Below are positions 37,201 through 45,280 of a DNA stretch of 64,000 bases, piece after piece. Source of the DNA: Chitinophaga filiformis (GTDB taxonomy: Bacteria > Bacteroidota > Bacteroidia > Chitinophagales > Chitinophagaceae); assembly GCF_021646545.1 (NCBI RefSeq), contig NZ_JAKIRP010000003.1, forward strand, positions 1-64,000, written 5' to 3'. Each line of letters starts with the position of its first letter. The stretch's first letter is position 1. The position numbers and the translations under genes were made by a program. A model generated the notes under the pieces. It made no database searches and was not told the DNA's origin. It saw only the letters and a list, made by a program, of their open reading frames with translations.

Positions 37201-37661
37201 TGGATGACTGGGATATTGAATACTCCGGTACCATTACATTGACAGCAGGTCAGCAATACGATATCAGACTGGAATATTTCGAAAACAACGGCGGCGCCAA
37301 CTGCAAACTGTCATGGTCAAGTGCTTCACAAGGCAAGGAGATCATTCCGAAAAACCAGCTGTATGCAACGCCATTGTCGCTTGCCAACAGCCGTCTGGCA
37401 GCCGCATATGAGAAATCAGCTACAGGCAAAGACATTGTACTTTATCCCAATCCGGCTGCCACTCATGTGCGATTGAAGTTCGGCGCAAAACAAGCGAAGC
37501 TCATCATTTATGATGCATTAGGAAGACAGGTTACACCAGTCAGGATCGTTACTTCCGGTCAGGAGATCAGCACCGCGCATCTGCGTCCTGGCGTGTACCT
37601 CATCCAGATCGATATTAATGGTGTAAAGACAACGAAACATCTCATAAAGAGCGCAGAGTAA
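34233..37661 (+). CDS. multi-module secreted GxGYxYP protein with PA14, crystallin, ricin-type and T9SS domains
   Basis: A 1142-residue exported protein, probably acting on or binding carbohydrate at the cell surface. Order: signal peptide (1-22, ending TQAQ); GxGYxYP-type N-terminal and catalytic-like region (about 30-520, with the segment FPGRYPDADLE); PA14 domain 1 (about 520-665); beta/gamma-crystallin-like domain (about 670-755, VTVYEHAQYNGF and VILFEHENFAG); ricin-type lectin (about 760-900, repeated QxW-like units); PA14 domain 2 (about 905-1050); type IX secretion C-terminal domain (about 1067-1142, VLYPNPA..., GVYLIQI). The GxGYxYP family is proposed to be glycoside-hydrolase-like; activity is not proven from sequence. 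Monocistronic. Confidence 0.85.
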   Translation: MKKRIIYTLLVVWMPTLFTQAQTTVPRVPGSPFPLSAVPDTLFLTSENYAASEKIALQTLMGVLAQTKPAILRDISGHRTLVENAGVKINDTYYTNFSGLLNRFANRLSGYILCNQKDKSTNVAISLAGVMNAVAVPADIEQTAINAGLTRLLDVRTRDEAWALANYGSLFSQKIAAYQQSSDDRVFSLGDYSAYTKAFQFWDNSPSGTLATSVYNRMNKGATFFGWGPAEYETVEQLSLKSMSILPSDWAPNMSALSNIPARSKIFKQKDPIKPFEVKPGVHTVCFVITDGDNVQWLLGSHDNINNWNNPNRAHVNLGWTISPSLSELAPVVYEKYVENCLTTPDGRNVLIAGPSGRSYYFPGRYPDADLETENKLLNSYMKQADLRIVNIIDADDSDNDPSAYLKQDNIDALFYYSYGANYTGRHGQIDWYKDKPSIGGRYTLWGTLSSPQSLANQLNQASTNINSADGYSLVSVHIWSRDVDDVQECISRLGPNVRVVAPDEFVWLIRKNLKGLPVGTGNGLKAEYYSGYHLDNLKYQQTDGNVDFDWGAGSPDQAQLGNNQFSVKWSGQVQPLYSEQYTFHVYSDDGVKLTVNGQPIINDFETQGAYTRSGTIALTAGQKYNIELRYAEGNGDAFCHLQWESASQSRQIIPRAQLYSRPDTSNGPVTVYEHAQYNGFRAGLPIGGYKLAGLELKGVLNDDISSVKIAEGYKVILFEHENFAGDSTVLTSSSANLGSTWNDKTSSIKVLANGNPNLAGSYTIKNVSSGLFLDVRGGLGGTGDGTPIQLWHGTGAANQTFTLKHLGDGRYTITAYHSAKCLDIPQSSLNEDVSLWQWTNQEAANQQFIAVQADSGYYKFISVLSGKVLSTLNESTAPEAKVVQHTGTGQLSARWQLLSVPPVGNGNGLTGNYYNGMNFETFVFSRLDPTINFDWGEGAPGTGVNTNGYTVRWTGKVEPRYSGQYTFYITSDNGRRLWVNNQLIIDKWLDDWDIEYSGTITLTAGQQYDIRLEYFENNGGANCKLSWSSASQGKEIIPKNQLYATPLSLANSRLAAAYEKSATGKDIVLYPNPAATHVRLKFGAKQAKLIIYDALGRQVTPVRIVTSGQEISTAHLRPGVYLIQIDINGVKTTKHLIKSAE

Positions 37662-37755
37662 GCTGCTATCTTTGAAATGAGTAAGTTATACTTTGTTTTC
37701 TACCAGATCCTGTTCGTCAATTGTCTCATCTTTGTGATAAATAACACTGAGCAAT

Positions 37756-38442
37756 ATGAAACCATACGTTATTTGTCACATGCTTTGTTCAATTGACGGC
37801 AGGATCATTACAGACAACTGGAAGCCGTTTAAAGGAGCTGAATTGTATGAGCAGACAGGAGGGAAACATGAAAACGCAGATGCCTGGTTCTGTGGAAGAG
37901 TAACAATGGAACAACATTTTGCGGCTGAATTGCCAGACTTATCATCCTTTGAAAAGATACAGGACAAAACGGACTTCATCGCTGACGCCAGGGCAGCGTC
38001 TTACGTAATAGCACTCGATGCTTCGGGTAAACTCGGATGGGATTCCAACGACCTGGACGGAGACCGGCTGATTGTTGTACTGACAGAAAAGGTAGCACCC
38101 GAATACCTGGGTTACCTACAGTCAAAAGGTATTTCTTACCTGTTTGGCGGCACTACTTCCGTTGATCTTTCGCTTATCCTGAACAAGCTGCAACAACATT
38201 TTAATATCAACAAAATAATGCTGGAAGGTGGTGGTGGCGTAAATGGATCATTCCACGCTGCCGGATTGATAGATGAATTCAGCATCCTCTATTATCCTAT
38301 TGCGGATGGTAGTGACACTGCTACACTCAATGATACCGGACTTCCCACCGTTGAAACCATCCCTTACAAACATCTGAAACTGATCCATCTGCAACAAATG
38401 ACAGATGACGTGGTGTGGATAAAATATAAAGTATTAAAATAA
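37756..38442 (+). CDS. RibD C-terminal/dihydrofolate-reductase-like protein
   Basis: A 228-residue cytoplasmic protein of the RibD_C/DHFR-like superfamily, which reduces pyrimidine or pterin substrates with NADPH. Seen: the opening strand with SIDGRI, the strand ending in IVVLTEK, and the glycine-rich nucleotide loop LEGGGGVNGSFHAAGLIDE near residues 155-175 (motif LEGGG). No deaminase domain is fused, so it is unlikely to be complete riboflavin RibD. Substrate unknown. Single gene. Confidence 0.85.
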   Translation: MKPYVICHMLCSIDGRIITDNWKPFKGAELYEQTGGKHENADAWFCGRVTMEQHFAAELPDLSSFEKIQDKTDFIADARAASYVIALDASGKLGWDSNDLDGDRLIVVLTEKVAPEYLGYLQSKGISYLFGGTTSVDLSLILNKLQQHFNINKIMLEGGGGVNGSFHAAGLIDEFSILYYPIADGSDTATLNDTGLPTVETIPYKHLKLIHLQQMTDDVVWIKYKVLK

Positions 38443-38527
38443 AGCGTGGCGACTGAAGGGAAAACATTGAAGAACATCAATAAATTTTTCTTCTCTGCGG
38501 CGCAAAATATTTATTTTTACGCCTCAA

Positions 38528-39853
38528 ATGAAGCAACCAGAACTATCCCGGCGCATTAGTCTGTTACAGGCTACTGCTATTAATATGACAGACATGGTGG
38601 GCATAGGCCCATTTATAGTATTGAGTGTGGTGGCTGAGACCATGCGTGGTCCGGGCTTTCTGTACGCCTGGATAGCCGGGGCAGTACTGTCGTTTATCGA
38701 CGCCATGGTTTGGAGTGAGCTGGGAGCTACTTTCCCTAAAGCAGGCGGTAGTTATAACTTCCTGAAAGAAGGCTTCGGCCCCAAAACAGGGAAGCTCATG
38801 AGTTTCCTGTTTGTATGGCAGACCATGATCCAGGCGCCCCTTGTCATCGCTTCGGCTGCTATTGGCTTTGCACAATACGCAGGGTATATATTTCCGTTAG
38901 GCTTCTGGGGCATAAAGGCTGTCAGCGGTGGTATGGTACTACTGATTGTTTTCCTGCTGTACCGCAATATCGAAACCATTGGCAGGATCAGTGTATTGCT
39001 GTGGATGGGGGTACTTGTTACCATGGTCTGGATCATCGGTGGAGGAATAGTACACGGCAATTTCCTAGATCCCATTAAACATATCAACGACGGGCTGAAA
39101 CTCAATTCTGCATTTGCAGCCGCTCTGGGTTTTGCCAGCGTAAAGACCATTTACAGTTACCTCGGTTATTATAACATCTGTCACCTGGGTGGAGAAATCA
39201 GGCAGCCGGAAAAGAATATTCCCCGCAGTATGCTGATTTCCATCGCAGGTATCACTGTACTGTACCTGTGTATGAACATCAGTGTGGCATCGGTATTACC
39301 CTTCGACCGGGTAGAGAGCAGCCCCTTCGTAGTAAGTGAGTTCATCGAAGTACTGGGAGGACCCACTGCCGCCAAAATTGCCACTATCCTGATCCTCTGG
39401 GTGGCTTTTGCGTCTGTCTTCTCGGCTACCCTGGGTTACAGCCGTATTCCTTATGCCGCTGCACAGGATGGCGCTTTCTTTAAGGTATTTGCACGTCTTC
39501 ACCCTACGAAAAATTTCCCTTATGTATCGCTGCTTTTCTTAGGAGCAGTGGCGTTTATATTCAGTCTCTTATTCAAGATCAAAGAAGTCATCAGCGCTAT
39601 CCTCGCCATGCGCATTATGATACAGTTCATTGCCCAGGCGGTGGGACTCATACTACTCAGCAGAAGACAGGGAAGGGATTTCTTCAAATGGCATATGCCT
39701 TTATATCCGCTGCCTGTAATTCTCGCTATCATGATCTGGATAGGCATTTTCATCTCTACCGGACTGCATATGATGCTGGCCGGCGTCACGGTGACAATGG
39801 CAGGTATCATTGTTTATATTATTAAGTCAAGGCTGCAGAAAAGGATGTTATAA
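38528..39853 (+). CDS. APC-superfamily amino acid permease
   Basis: Inner membrane transporter, 441 residues, about 12 helices. The first helix carries the unwound substrate-binding motif GIGPF (MTDMVGIGPFIVLS), followed by GPGFLYAWIAGAVLSF and the ELGATFPKAGGSYNFL segment typical of the APC family. Transport probably proceeds by proton symport or exchange; the amino acid cannot be told. Start ATG 38528. It stands alone between the RibD-like gene and the ECF sigma gene. Confidence 0.9.
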   Translation: MKQPELSRRISLLQATAINMTDMVGIGPFIVLSVVAETMRGPGFLYAWIAGAVLSFIDAMVWSELGATFPKAGGSYNFLKEGFGPKTGKLMSFLFVWQTMIQAPLVIASAAIGFAQYAGYIFPLGFWGIKAVSGGMVLLIVFLLYRNIETIGRISVLLWMGVLVTMVWIIGGGIVHGNFLDPIKHINDGLKLNSAFAAALGFASVKTIYSYLGYYNICHLGGEIRQPEKNIPRSMLISIAGITVLYLCMNISVASVLPFDRVESSPFVVSEFIEVLGGPTAAKIATILILWVAFASVFSATLGYSRIPYAAAQDGAFFKVFARLHPTKNFPYVSLLFLGAVAFIFSLLFKIKEVISAILAMRIMIQFIAQAVGLILLSRRQGRDFFKWHMPLYPLPVILAIMIWIGIFISTGLHMMLAGVTVTMAGIIVYIIKSRLQKRML

Positions 39854-39967
39854 CGGTTATAATAGCGGTTGACCAGCAAGGATGACTTCGATGAAAGCAG
39901 TCCTTTAATTTTCTAAAATGATTACATTTATCCTCGCTAGAGGATTACGTCAACCAAAAAGACCAGC

Positions 39968-40585
39968 ATGAAAGCAGTAAAAACAGCTGCCACTGCTTCC
40001 CATACGGCATCTCCCCACGAAGAACTTTGGAATAGCTTCCGGCAAGGCAGCCGGGAGGCCTTTGCCCGCATCTACCACGACCATGTGGATAATCTGTACC
40101 ACTACGGCGTTCACCTTTGCGGCGATGGTGAACTGGTCAGGGACTGCCTCCAGGAGCTTTTTCATGACCTCTGGCAAAGCCGGGAACATTTGTCAGAACA
40201 GCTCCTCAACATCCGCTATTACCTGCTTAGCAGCCTGCGTCGCCGCCTCTTGCGTACCCTGGAAAGAGACCGCCGCTCCCGGGTTGAAACAACAGAGATA
40301 CCTTTCGACTTCGAACTGATCCCCAGCCCGGAACACGCAATTATACAGGATGAAAGGCAGCAGGAACAGGTAAGACAACTGCATTCAGCCCTCAACGCTC
40401 TTCCTCGCAGACAACGGGAGGCCATCTACCTGCGCTTCTTTCATGAGCTTTCCTACGAGGAAGTGGCAGATATGATGTCCATGAAGGTCGACTCCGTCTA
40501 CAATATCATTTCCAGGGCCATCGGCGTACTCAGGAAAACGTTGCCTCCGGCTGTACTACTGCTTTTAATGCAACCCGGGAAGTAA
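39968..40585 (+). CDS. ECF-type RNA polymerase sigma factor
   Basis: A 205-residue sigma-70-family ECF factor of the Bacteroidota type that serves SusC/SusD loci. Region 2 (about 20-90) holds the ARIYHDHVDNLYHYG and DCLQELFHDLW helices. Region 4 (about 130-190) holds ALPRRQREAIYLRFFHELSYEEVADMM with its HTH (named by ALPRRQREA and YEEVADMM). It is followed by the FecR gene, then susC and susD, a standard cell-surface signalling order. A small hairpin (ATCCTC/GAGGAT, 39930-39945) lies 22 nt before the ATG. Confidence 0.93.
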   Translation: MKAVKTAATASHTASPHEELWNSFRQGSREAFARIYHDHVDNLYHYGVHLCGDGELVRDCLQELFHDLWQSREHLSEQLLNIRYYLLSSLRRRLLRTLERDRRSRVETTEIPFDFELIPSPEHAIIQDERQQEQVRQLHSALNALPRRQREAIYLRFFHELSYEEVADMMSMKVDSVYNIISRAIGVLRKTLPPAVLLLLMQPGK

Positions 40586-40621
40586 GCCCCGCCACCCGTC
40601 TGAAAATAATTTCAAAAAAAG

Positions 40622-41725
40622 TTGCCCGAAAGTGATGAGATTCCTCCCACCCTTGTCTCTTTATATAAAAGCGACCATTTGCAGCAGTACCATTTATATA
40701 CCGCCCGTGACTTTGCCCTCGATGAATACTTTCAGGAGTGGGTGCTGCGACCGGATGTAAAAAACACTTATTACTGGGACACCTGGTTGAAACTACATCC
40801 CGAAAAACAGGAAGCCGTGGATATGGCTATTCAGCTGGTGAAATCTATTCACTTCCGGGGCTATCAGATGACTGCTGCCGACAAAGAACAGCTATGGGAG
40901 AATATATGGGACAGTATTGCTGCAGATGATATAAACGCCCTATCCTCCACGCCTGCCCCTGCAGCCAGCCGCTTTCGGATCTTTTCATGGAAGTATGCCG
41001 CTGCCATTTTATTGTTCATACTTCTGGGCATACTCTGGTTGTTTATGAGAACACCGCCATTCCATACGGTTACTGCCACCGTAGCCACGCAGCCCGGACA
41101 AACGAAAAGACTGCTTTTACCTGATAGCTCTGAAGTGTTCCTGAATGCCAGCTCCCGCCTGCTCTACACCCAGAAGGAGCGTCTTGTACGGGAAGTTTGG
41201 CTGGATGGTGAAGCATGGTTTCACGTAAAGCACAAGGAAGACAACAGGAGCTTTATTGTACACACCTACGACCACCTGTCAGTTGAAGTATTGGGTACAC
41301 AATTCAATGTGAACAACTTTGGAAATAAGATAGCGGTCGTATTACAGGAAGGAAGTATCAAACTGAATATTACGGAGCAACAGGGACAGCATGTTACACA
41401 ACTTTATCTCACGCCGGGAGAAATGCTTCGTTATGACAAAAAAGACGGTGATTATTCCAAAAGCAGGACTGATGCTGAAAAAGTAACTGCCTGGACACAC
41501 GGACAATTAATAATGGATGAATATACTGTTGCTGACGCTATACAATTTATGCAACAGGTGTTTGACAGGCACGTTACTATAAAAGACCGCCGGTTACTAC
41601 AGTACAGTGTTTCCGGATCCATGCCGATTATTTACAATGCAGACACGATGTTAATGCAGTTTGAAAAGGCCTTCAATGTACGCTTTGACAAACGCGATGA
41701 TACAAACCACGTAAGGGAAAACTGA
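40622..41725 (+). CDS. FecR-family anti-sigma factor
   Basis: A 367-residue single-span regulator. The cytoplasmic N-terminus (1-120) binds the sigma factor; one membrane helix follows (AAAILLFILLGILWLF). The periplasmic FecR domain begins at about 155, with LPDSSEVFLNASSRL and VWLDGEAWF..VKH. The C-terminal STN-interacting region includes YTVADAIQFMQQVF. The start appears to be TTG 40622: an in-frame stop lies five codons upstream and the next ATG is about 65 codons in, past conserved sequence. It signals ligand occupancy of the downstream STN-containing SusC. Confidence 0.9.
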   Translation: MPESDEIPPTLVSLYKSDHLQQYHLYTARDFALDEYFQEWVLRPDVKNTYYWDTWLKLHPEKQEAVDMAIQLVKSIHFRGYQMTAADKEQLWENIWDSIAADDINALSSTPAPAASRFRIFSWKYAAAILLFILLGILWLFMRTPPFHTVTATVATQPGQTKRLLLPDSSEVFLNASSRLLYTQKERLVREVWLDGEAWFHVKHKEDNRSFIVHTYDHLSVEVLGTQFNVNNFGNKIAVVLQEGSIKLNITEQQGQHVTQLYLTPGEMLRYDKKDGDYSKSRTDAEKVTAWTHGQLIMDEYTVADAIQFMQQVFDRHVTIKDRRLLQYSVSGSMPIIYNADTMLMQFEKAFNVRFDKRDDTNHVREN

Positions 41726-41761
41726 TACCCGGATTTTTTATTAACCAAAATTAAATCGCAC

Positions 41762-44700
41762 ATGAAAACAAATTTACGTGTGCTGCTGATGCATGCCCTT
41801 GTGTCAGGCGCCCTATGCTCGCATGCGCTGGCCCATAGTCCAGATGCCACACCGGCCCTGCATTTGCTGAAACAGCAGGATAACATATCCATCAGGCAGT
41901 TATTCCGGCAAACGGAAATAAAATTCGGCGTTTCCATTGCCTACAAAAGTGAACTGATCACAGATCAGAAAGCCAGCGTCGATATCGCCTCCTGCAGGTC
42001 GCCGGAAGAAGCGCTCGAAAAAACACTGGCCCCCTTTAACCTGTCTTTCGAAAAAGTACGTGACAAATTTTATCTCGTTAAAGCAAAGGAGGCCTCGCCG
42101 GTTACCATCGTCATGACCACTCAGCGACCCGTGCGCGGAAAAGTCACTGATGTAAAAGGCGCAGCATTGCCCGGCGTAACTGTTCGCGTCAAGGGCACAA
42201 ACACCGGCGCCGTAACAGCTGCCGATGGCACCTATACAGTCAATGTTCCAGGTACAGGGAATGACATACTCGAAGTAACCTTGGTCGGTTACCAGTCGCA
42301 GGAGATCCCTGTCGGTACACAATCTGAAGTCAATATTACACTTTCAGAAAACACCAGTAACCTCAACGAAGTGATCGTAACCGGTTATACCGCACAACGT
42401 AAAAAGGACCTCACGGGCGCTGTTACAGTTGTAGATATCGGCGAGATGGTCAAACAGCCTTCCGGACAGGTCACCAGCCAGTTACAGGGGCAGGCTTCCG
42501 GTGTGACCGTCATCGGTTCCGGACAACCAGGCCAGGAACCTGTGGTACGCATCCGCGGTGTGAACACCTTTGACAACAACACGCCGCTATACGTAGTAGA
42601 TGGTGTGCCCACACAAAGCATCAATGACCTCAACCCCAATGATGTAGCTTCGATGCAGGTATTGAAAGATGCAGGTGCTGCCTCCATCTACGGCTCACGT
42701 GCTTCAAACGGTGTCATCATCATTACCACCAAAAAAGGCAGTGGCAAGGTAAAGATCAGGTACGACGCCTATTATGGCCGTCAGTACCCTAAGGGCGGTA
42801 ACGTGTGGCATACACTCAATTCGCAGGAAATGGCCAATCTCCGCTGGTTGCGTTATAAGAACACCGGTATGCCACTGAGTGATACATTGTATGGAAACGG
42901 CGCTACTCCCGTATTACCAGATTACATACAACCTGTAGGATTAAAGGAGGGCGATCCACGTGTCAATCCCGACCTCTATTATGTCAATCCCAATTACACT
43001 GACCAGGACGACTACAACAGTTTCTACTATATAACAAAGGCGAATAAAGCAGGCACTGACTGGTTTCATGAGATCTTCAATCCTGCGTCCATGACAAGTC
43101 ATAATCTATCTGTAAGTGGTGGTACAGACAAAGGTAGTTACCTGTTCTCGCTGAACTATTTCAATCAGCAGGGTACATTAATGAACACTTATCTCAAAAG
43201 ATATATCATCCGTTCCAACAGCCAGTTTAGCATCAGCAGGAATATCCGGATAGGAGAAAACCTTTCCTTCTCCATTACCGATAATCCCACTGTAGACCTG
43301 CTTACATCCAGTGGTACGGTAGGCATGGCTTTACGTGAGCAACCCATTATCCCTGTATATGACATTAAAGGGAATTTCGGAGGCTCCAATGGCCTGGGCC
43401 TGGGTGATGCCATGAACCCGGTTGCCATGCAGTACCGCACCAGGAATGACCGCGGACAGGTGAACAGGGTATTTGGAAATATCTATGCAGATATCGACTT
43501 CCTTCGCCACTTCACTTTCCACACCAGCTTCGGCGGCGAGGTGAACTCCGGATGGCGGCACAACTTCACATATCCGCAATATGAGAATAAAGAGAACGCA
43601 GGAGTGAACGCCTATACAGAATCCAGCAATTTCGAACATAACTGGACATGGACAAATACACTGAACTATCACAATAGTTTTAACACCGTACATAACCTCA
43701 ATATACTGGTAGGTGCGGAAGCCTATGATGAACGCTCACGCCAGCAGGTAGGTACTACACAGGACTTCTTCATTTTCGATCCTGATTATGTAGACAATGG
43801 TACGGGCTCCGGCGGACAGGTCATCACAGCCACCCGCTATTCTGCAGGCCTCTTATCACTCATCGGCAGAATAGACTATAACTTTAGGGATAAATATTTG
43901 TTGAGTGGTACCCTGCGGCGCGACGGTTCCTCCAAATTCGGCACTAACAATCGTTATGGTCTCTTCCCGGCTGCCAGTGCAGGATGGCGGATCTCGCAGG
44001 AACCTTTTATGAAAGACATCCACTGGCTGACAGACCTGAAGATCCGCGGAGGATGGGGCATTATGGGTAATCAGCTCAGCCTTACTCCCGGTAATGCCTT
44101 TACACTGTATGGCGGTAACAAGAATACGTCCTTCTATGACCTCCTGGGAACAAACAACAGTATTGTACTGGGCTTCCAGCAGGTGCAGATCGGCAACCCG
44201 GATGCGAAGTGGGAAAGCGATATCAATACCAACATCGGCTTTGACGCTACCCTCTTTGGCGGAAAGCTGGAAGTATCCGCAGATTATTACCAGAAAAACA
44301 TCAAAGACCTGCTCTATAACAGCGAGCTGCCCGGTACTTATGGCACCGCACCGGCCCCCTACTCTAATGTGGCCAACATGAAGAATAAGGGGATAGACCT
44401 TACCATTGCCAGCCATACAACTATTACCAGAGATCTCAAGTTTGATGCCACCGTTACCTTTACGACCTTTAAGAACAGGATCGTAAAAATAGCGCAAGGT
44501 GTAGATTACTTCGACAGGGATCCCCGCAACTTCTCGGAAAGCATCATCCGTAATGCGGTAGGACAGCCTATTTCCAGTTTCTATGGTTATAAGATCAATG
44601 GCTTCTGGAACAGTCAGAGCGAAATAGATAAAGCCGATCAATCAGCACAGTCGGCCACCGGCGACCCTTCTGCCAGCTTCCAGGAAGATGCAGCTCCCGG

Positions 44701-45280
44701 TCGTTTCAGGTATACAGACATTAACAAGGACGGTGTGATCAATGCGGATGACCGTACTTTCCTTGGCAATCCAAATCCGAAAGTATCATATGGTATTAAC
44801 CTGGGATTGACCTACAAACGGTTTGACTTCAGCATGTTCCTGTTCGGCGTACAGGGCAATGAGATCTGGAACCAGGTGAAATGGTGGACAGACTTTTCTT
44901 CCTCCTTTGATGGCGCCAAGAGCAAAACGGCTTTGTATGAATCCTGGCTGCCAGACCGGATGAACGCCAAAGCACCCATACAGGAGGGTGAAGGCTCTTT
45001 TAGCACCAATGCCGTTCCCAACTCTTACTATGTAGAAAACGGGGCTTACCTGCGCTGCAAGAACTTGCAGCTGGGATATACCTTCCCTCAACAGCCGGGT
45101 GGCAGATGGCATATAGAAAGACTTCGCATTTATGTACAGGCGGCTAACCTGTTCACCATTACAAAGTACTCAGGGATTGATCCGGAAATAGGCGGCGGCG
45201 ATGTAAGGAGCTTCGGCATTGATGAAGGCACTTATCCCAGTCAGCGGCAATTCCTGGCAGGTCTTAATCTTACTTTCTGA
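41762..45280 (+). CDS. SusC/RagA TonB-linked receptor with STN signalling domain
   Basis: A 1172-residue outer membrane receptor. Order: signal peptide (ending HALAHS); STN domain (about 35-105, IRQLFRQTEIKFGVSIAYKS, given by its ends IRQLF and IAYKS) which contacts FecR; CarboxypepD_reg-like domain (about 125-205); TonB-box-like EVIVTGYTAQ; plug (about 215-335, LYVVDGVPT and YGSRASNGVI); then a beta barrel to the C-terminal phenylalanine. Cotranscribed with sigma, FecR and susD; substrate binding should induce its own operon (established model for STN receptors). No glycosidase gene follows, so the nutrient is unclear. Confidence 0.95.
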   Translation: MKTNLRVLLMHALVSGALCSHALAHSPDATPALHLLKQQDNISIRQLFRQTEIKFGVSIAYKSELITDQKASVDIASCRSPEEALEKTLAPFNLSFEKVRDKFYLVKAKEASPVTIVMTTQRPVRGKVTDVKGAALPGVTVRVKGTNTGAVTAADGTYTVNVPGTGNDILEVTLVGYQSQEIPVGTQSEVNITLSENTSNLNEVIVTGYTAQRKKDLTGAVTVVDIGEMVKQPSGQVTSQLQGQASGVTVIGSGQPGQEPVVRIRGVNTFDNNTPLYVVDGVPTQSINDLNPNDVASMQVLKDAGAASIYGSRASNGVIIITTKKGSGKVKIRYDAYYGRQYPKGGNVWHTLNSQEMANLRWLRYKNTGMPLSDTLYGNGATPVLPDYIQPVGLKEGDPRVNPDLYYVNPNYTDQDDYNSFYYITKANKAGTDWFHEIFNPASMTSHNLSVSGGTDKGSYLFSLNYFNQQGTLMNTYLKRYIIRSNSQFSISRNIRIGENLSFSITDNPTVDLLTSSGTVGMALREQPIIPVYDIKGNFGGSNGLGLGDAMNPVAMQYRTRNDRGQVNRVFGNIYADIDFLRHFTFHTSFGGEVNSGWRHNFTYPQYENKENAGVNAYTESSNFEHNWTWTNTLNYHNSFNTVHNLNILVGAEAYDERSRQQVGTTQDFFIFDPDYVDNGTGSGGQVITATRYSAGLLSLIGRIDYNFRDKYLLSGTLRRDGSSKFGTNNRYGLFPAASAGWRISQEPFMKDIHWLTDLKIRGGWGIMGNQLSLTPGNAFTLYGGNKNTSFYDLLGTNNSIVLGFQQVQIGNPDAKWESDINTNIGFDATLFGGKLEVSADYYQKNIKDLLYNSELPGTYGTAPAPYSNVANMKNKGIDLTIASHTTITRDLKFDATVTFTTFKNRIVKIAQGVDYFDRDPRNFSESIIRNAVGQPISSFYGYKINGFWNSQSEIDKADQSAQSATGDPSASFQEDAAPGRFRYTDINKDGVINADDRTFLGNPNPKVSYGINLGLTYKRFDFSMFLFGVQGNEIWNQVKWWTDFSSSFDGAKSKTALYESWLPDRMNAKAPIQEGEGSFSTNAVPNSYYVENGAYLRCKNLQLGYTFPQQPGGRWHIERLRIYVQAANLFTITKYSGIDPEIGGGDVRSFGIDEGTYPSQRQFLAGLNLTF

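Noticed and set aside
43856..44641. 261-codon antisense ORF within the STN-containing susC
   Set aside because: It lies wholly inside a conserved barrel-coding region and shows no domain or signal.
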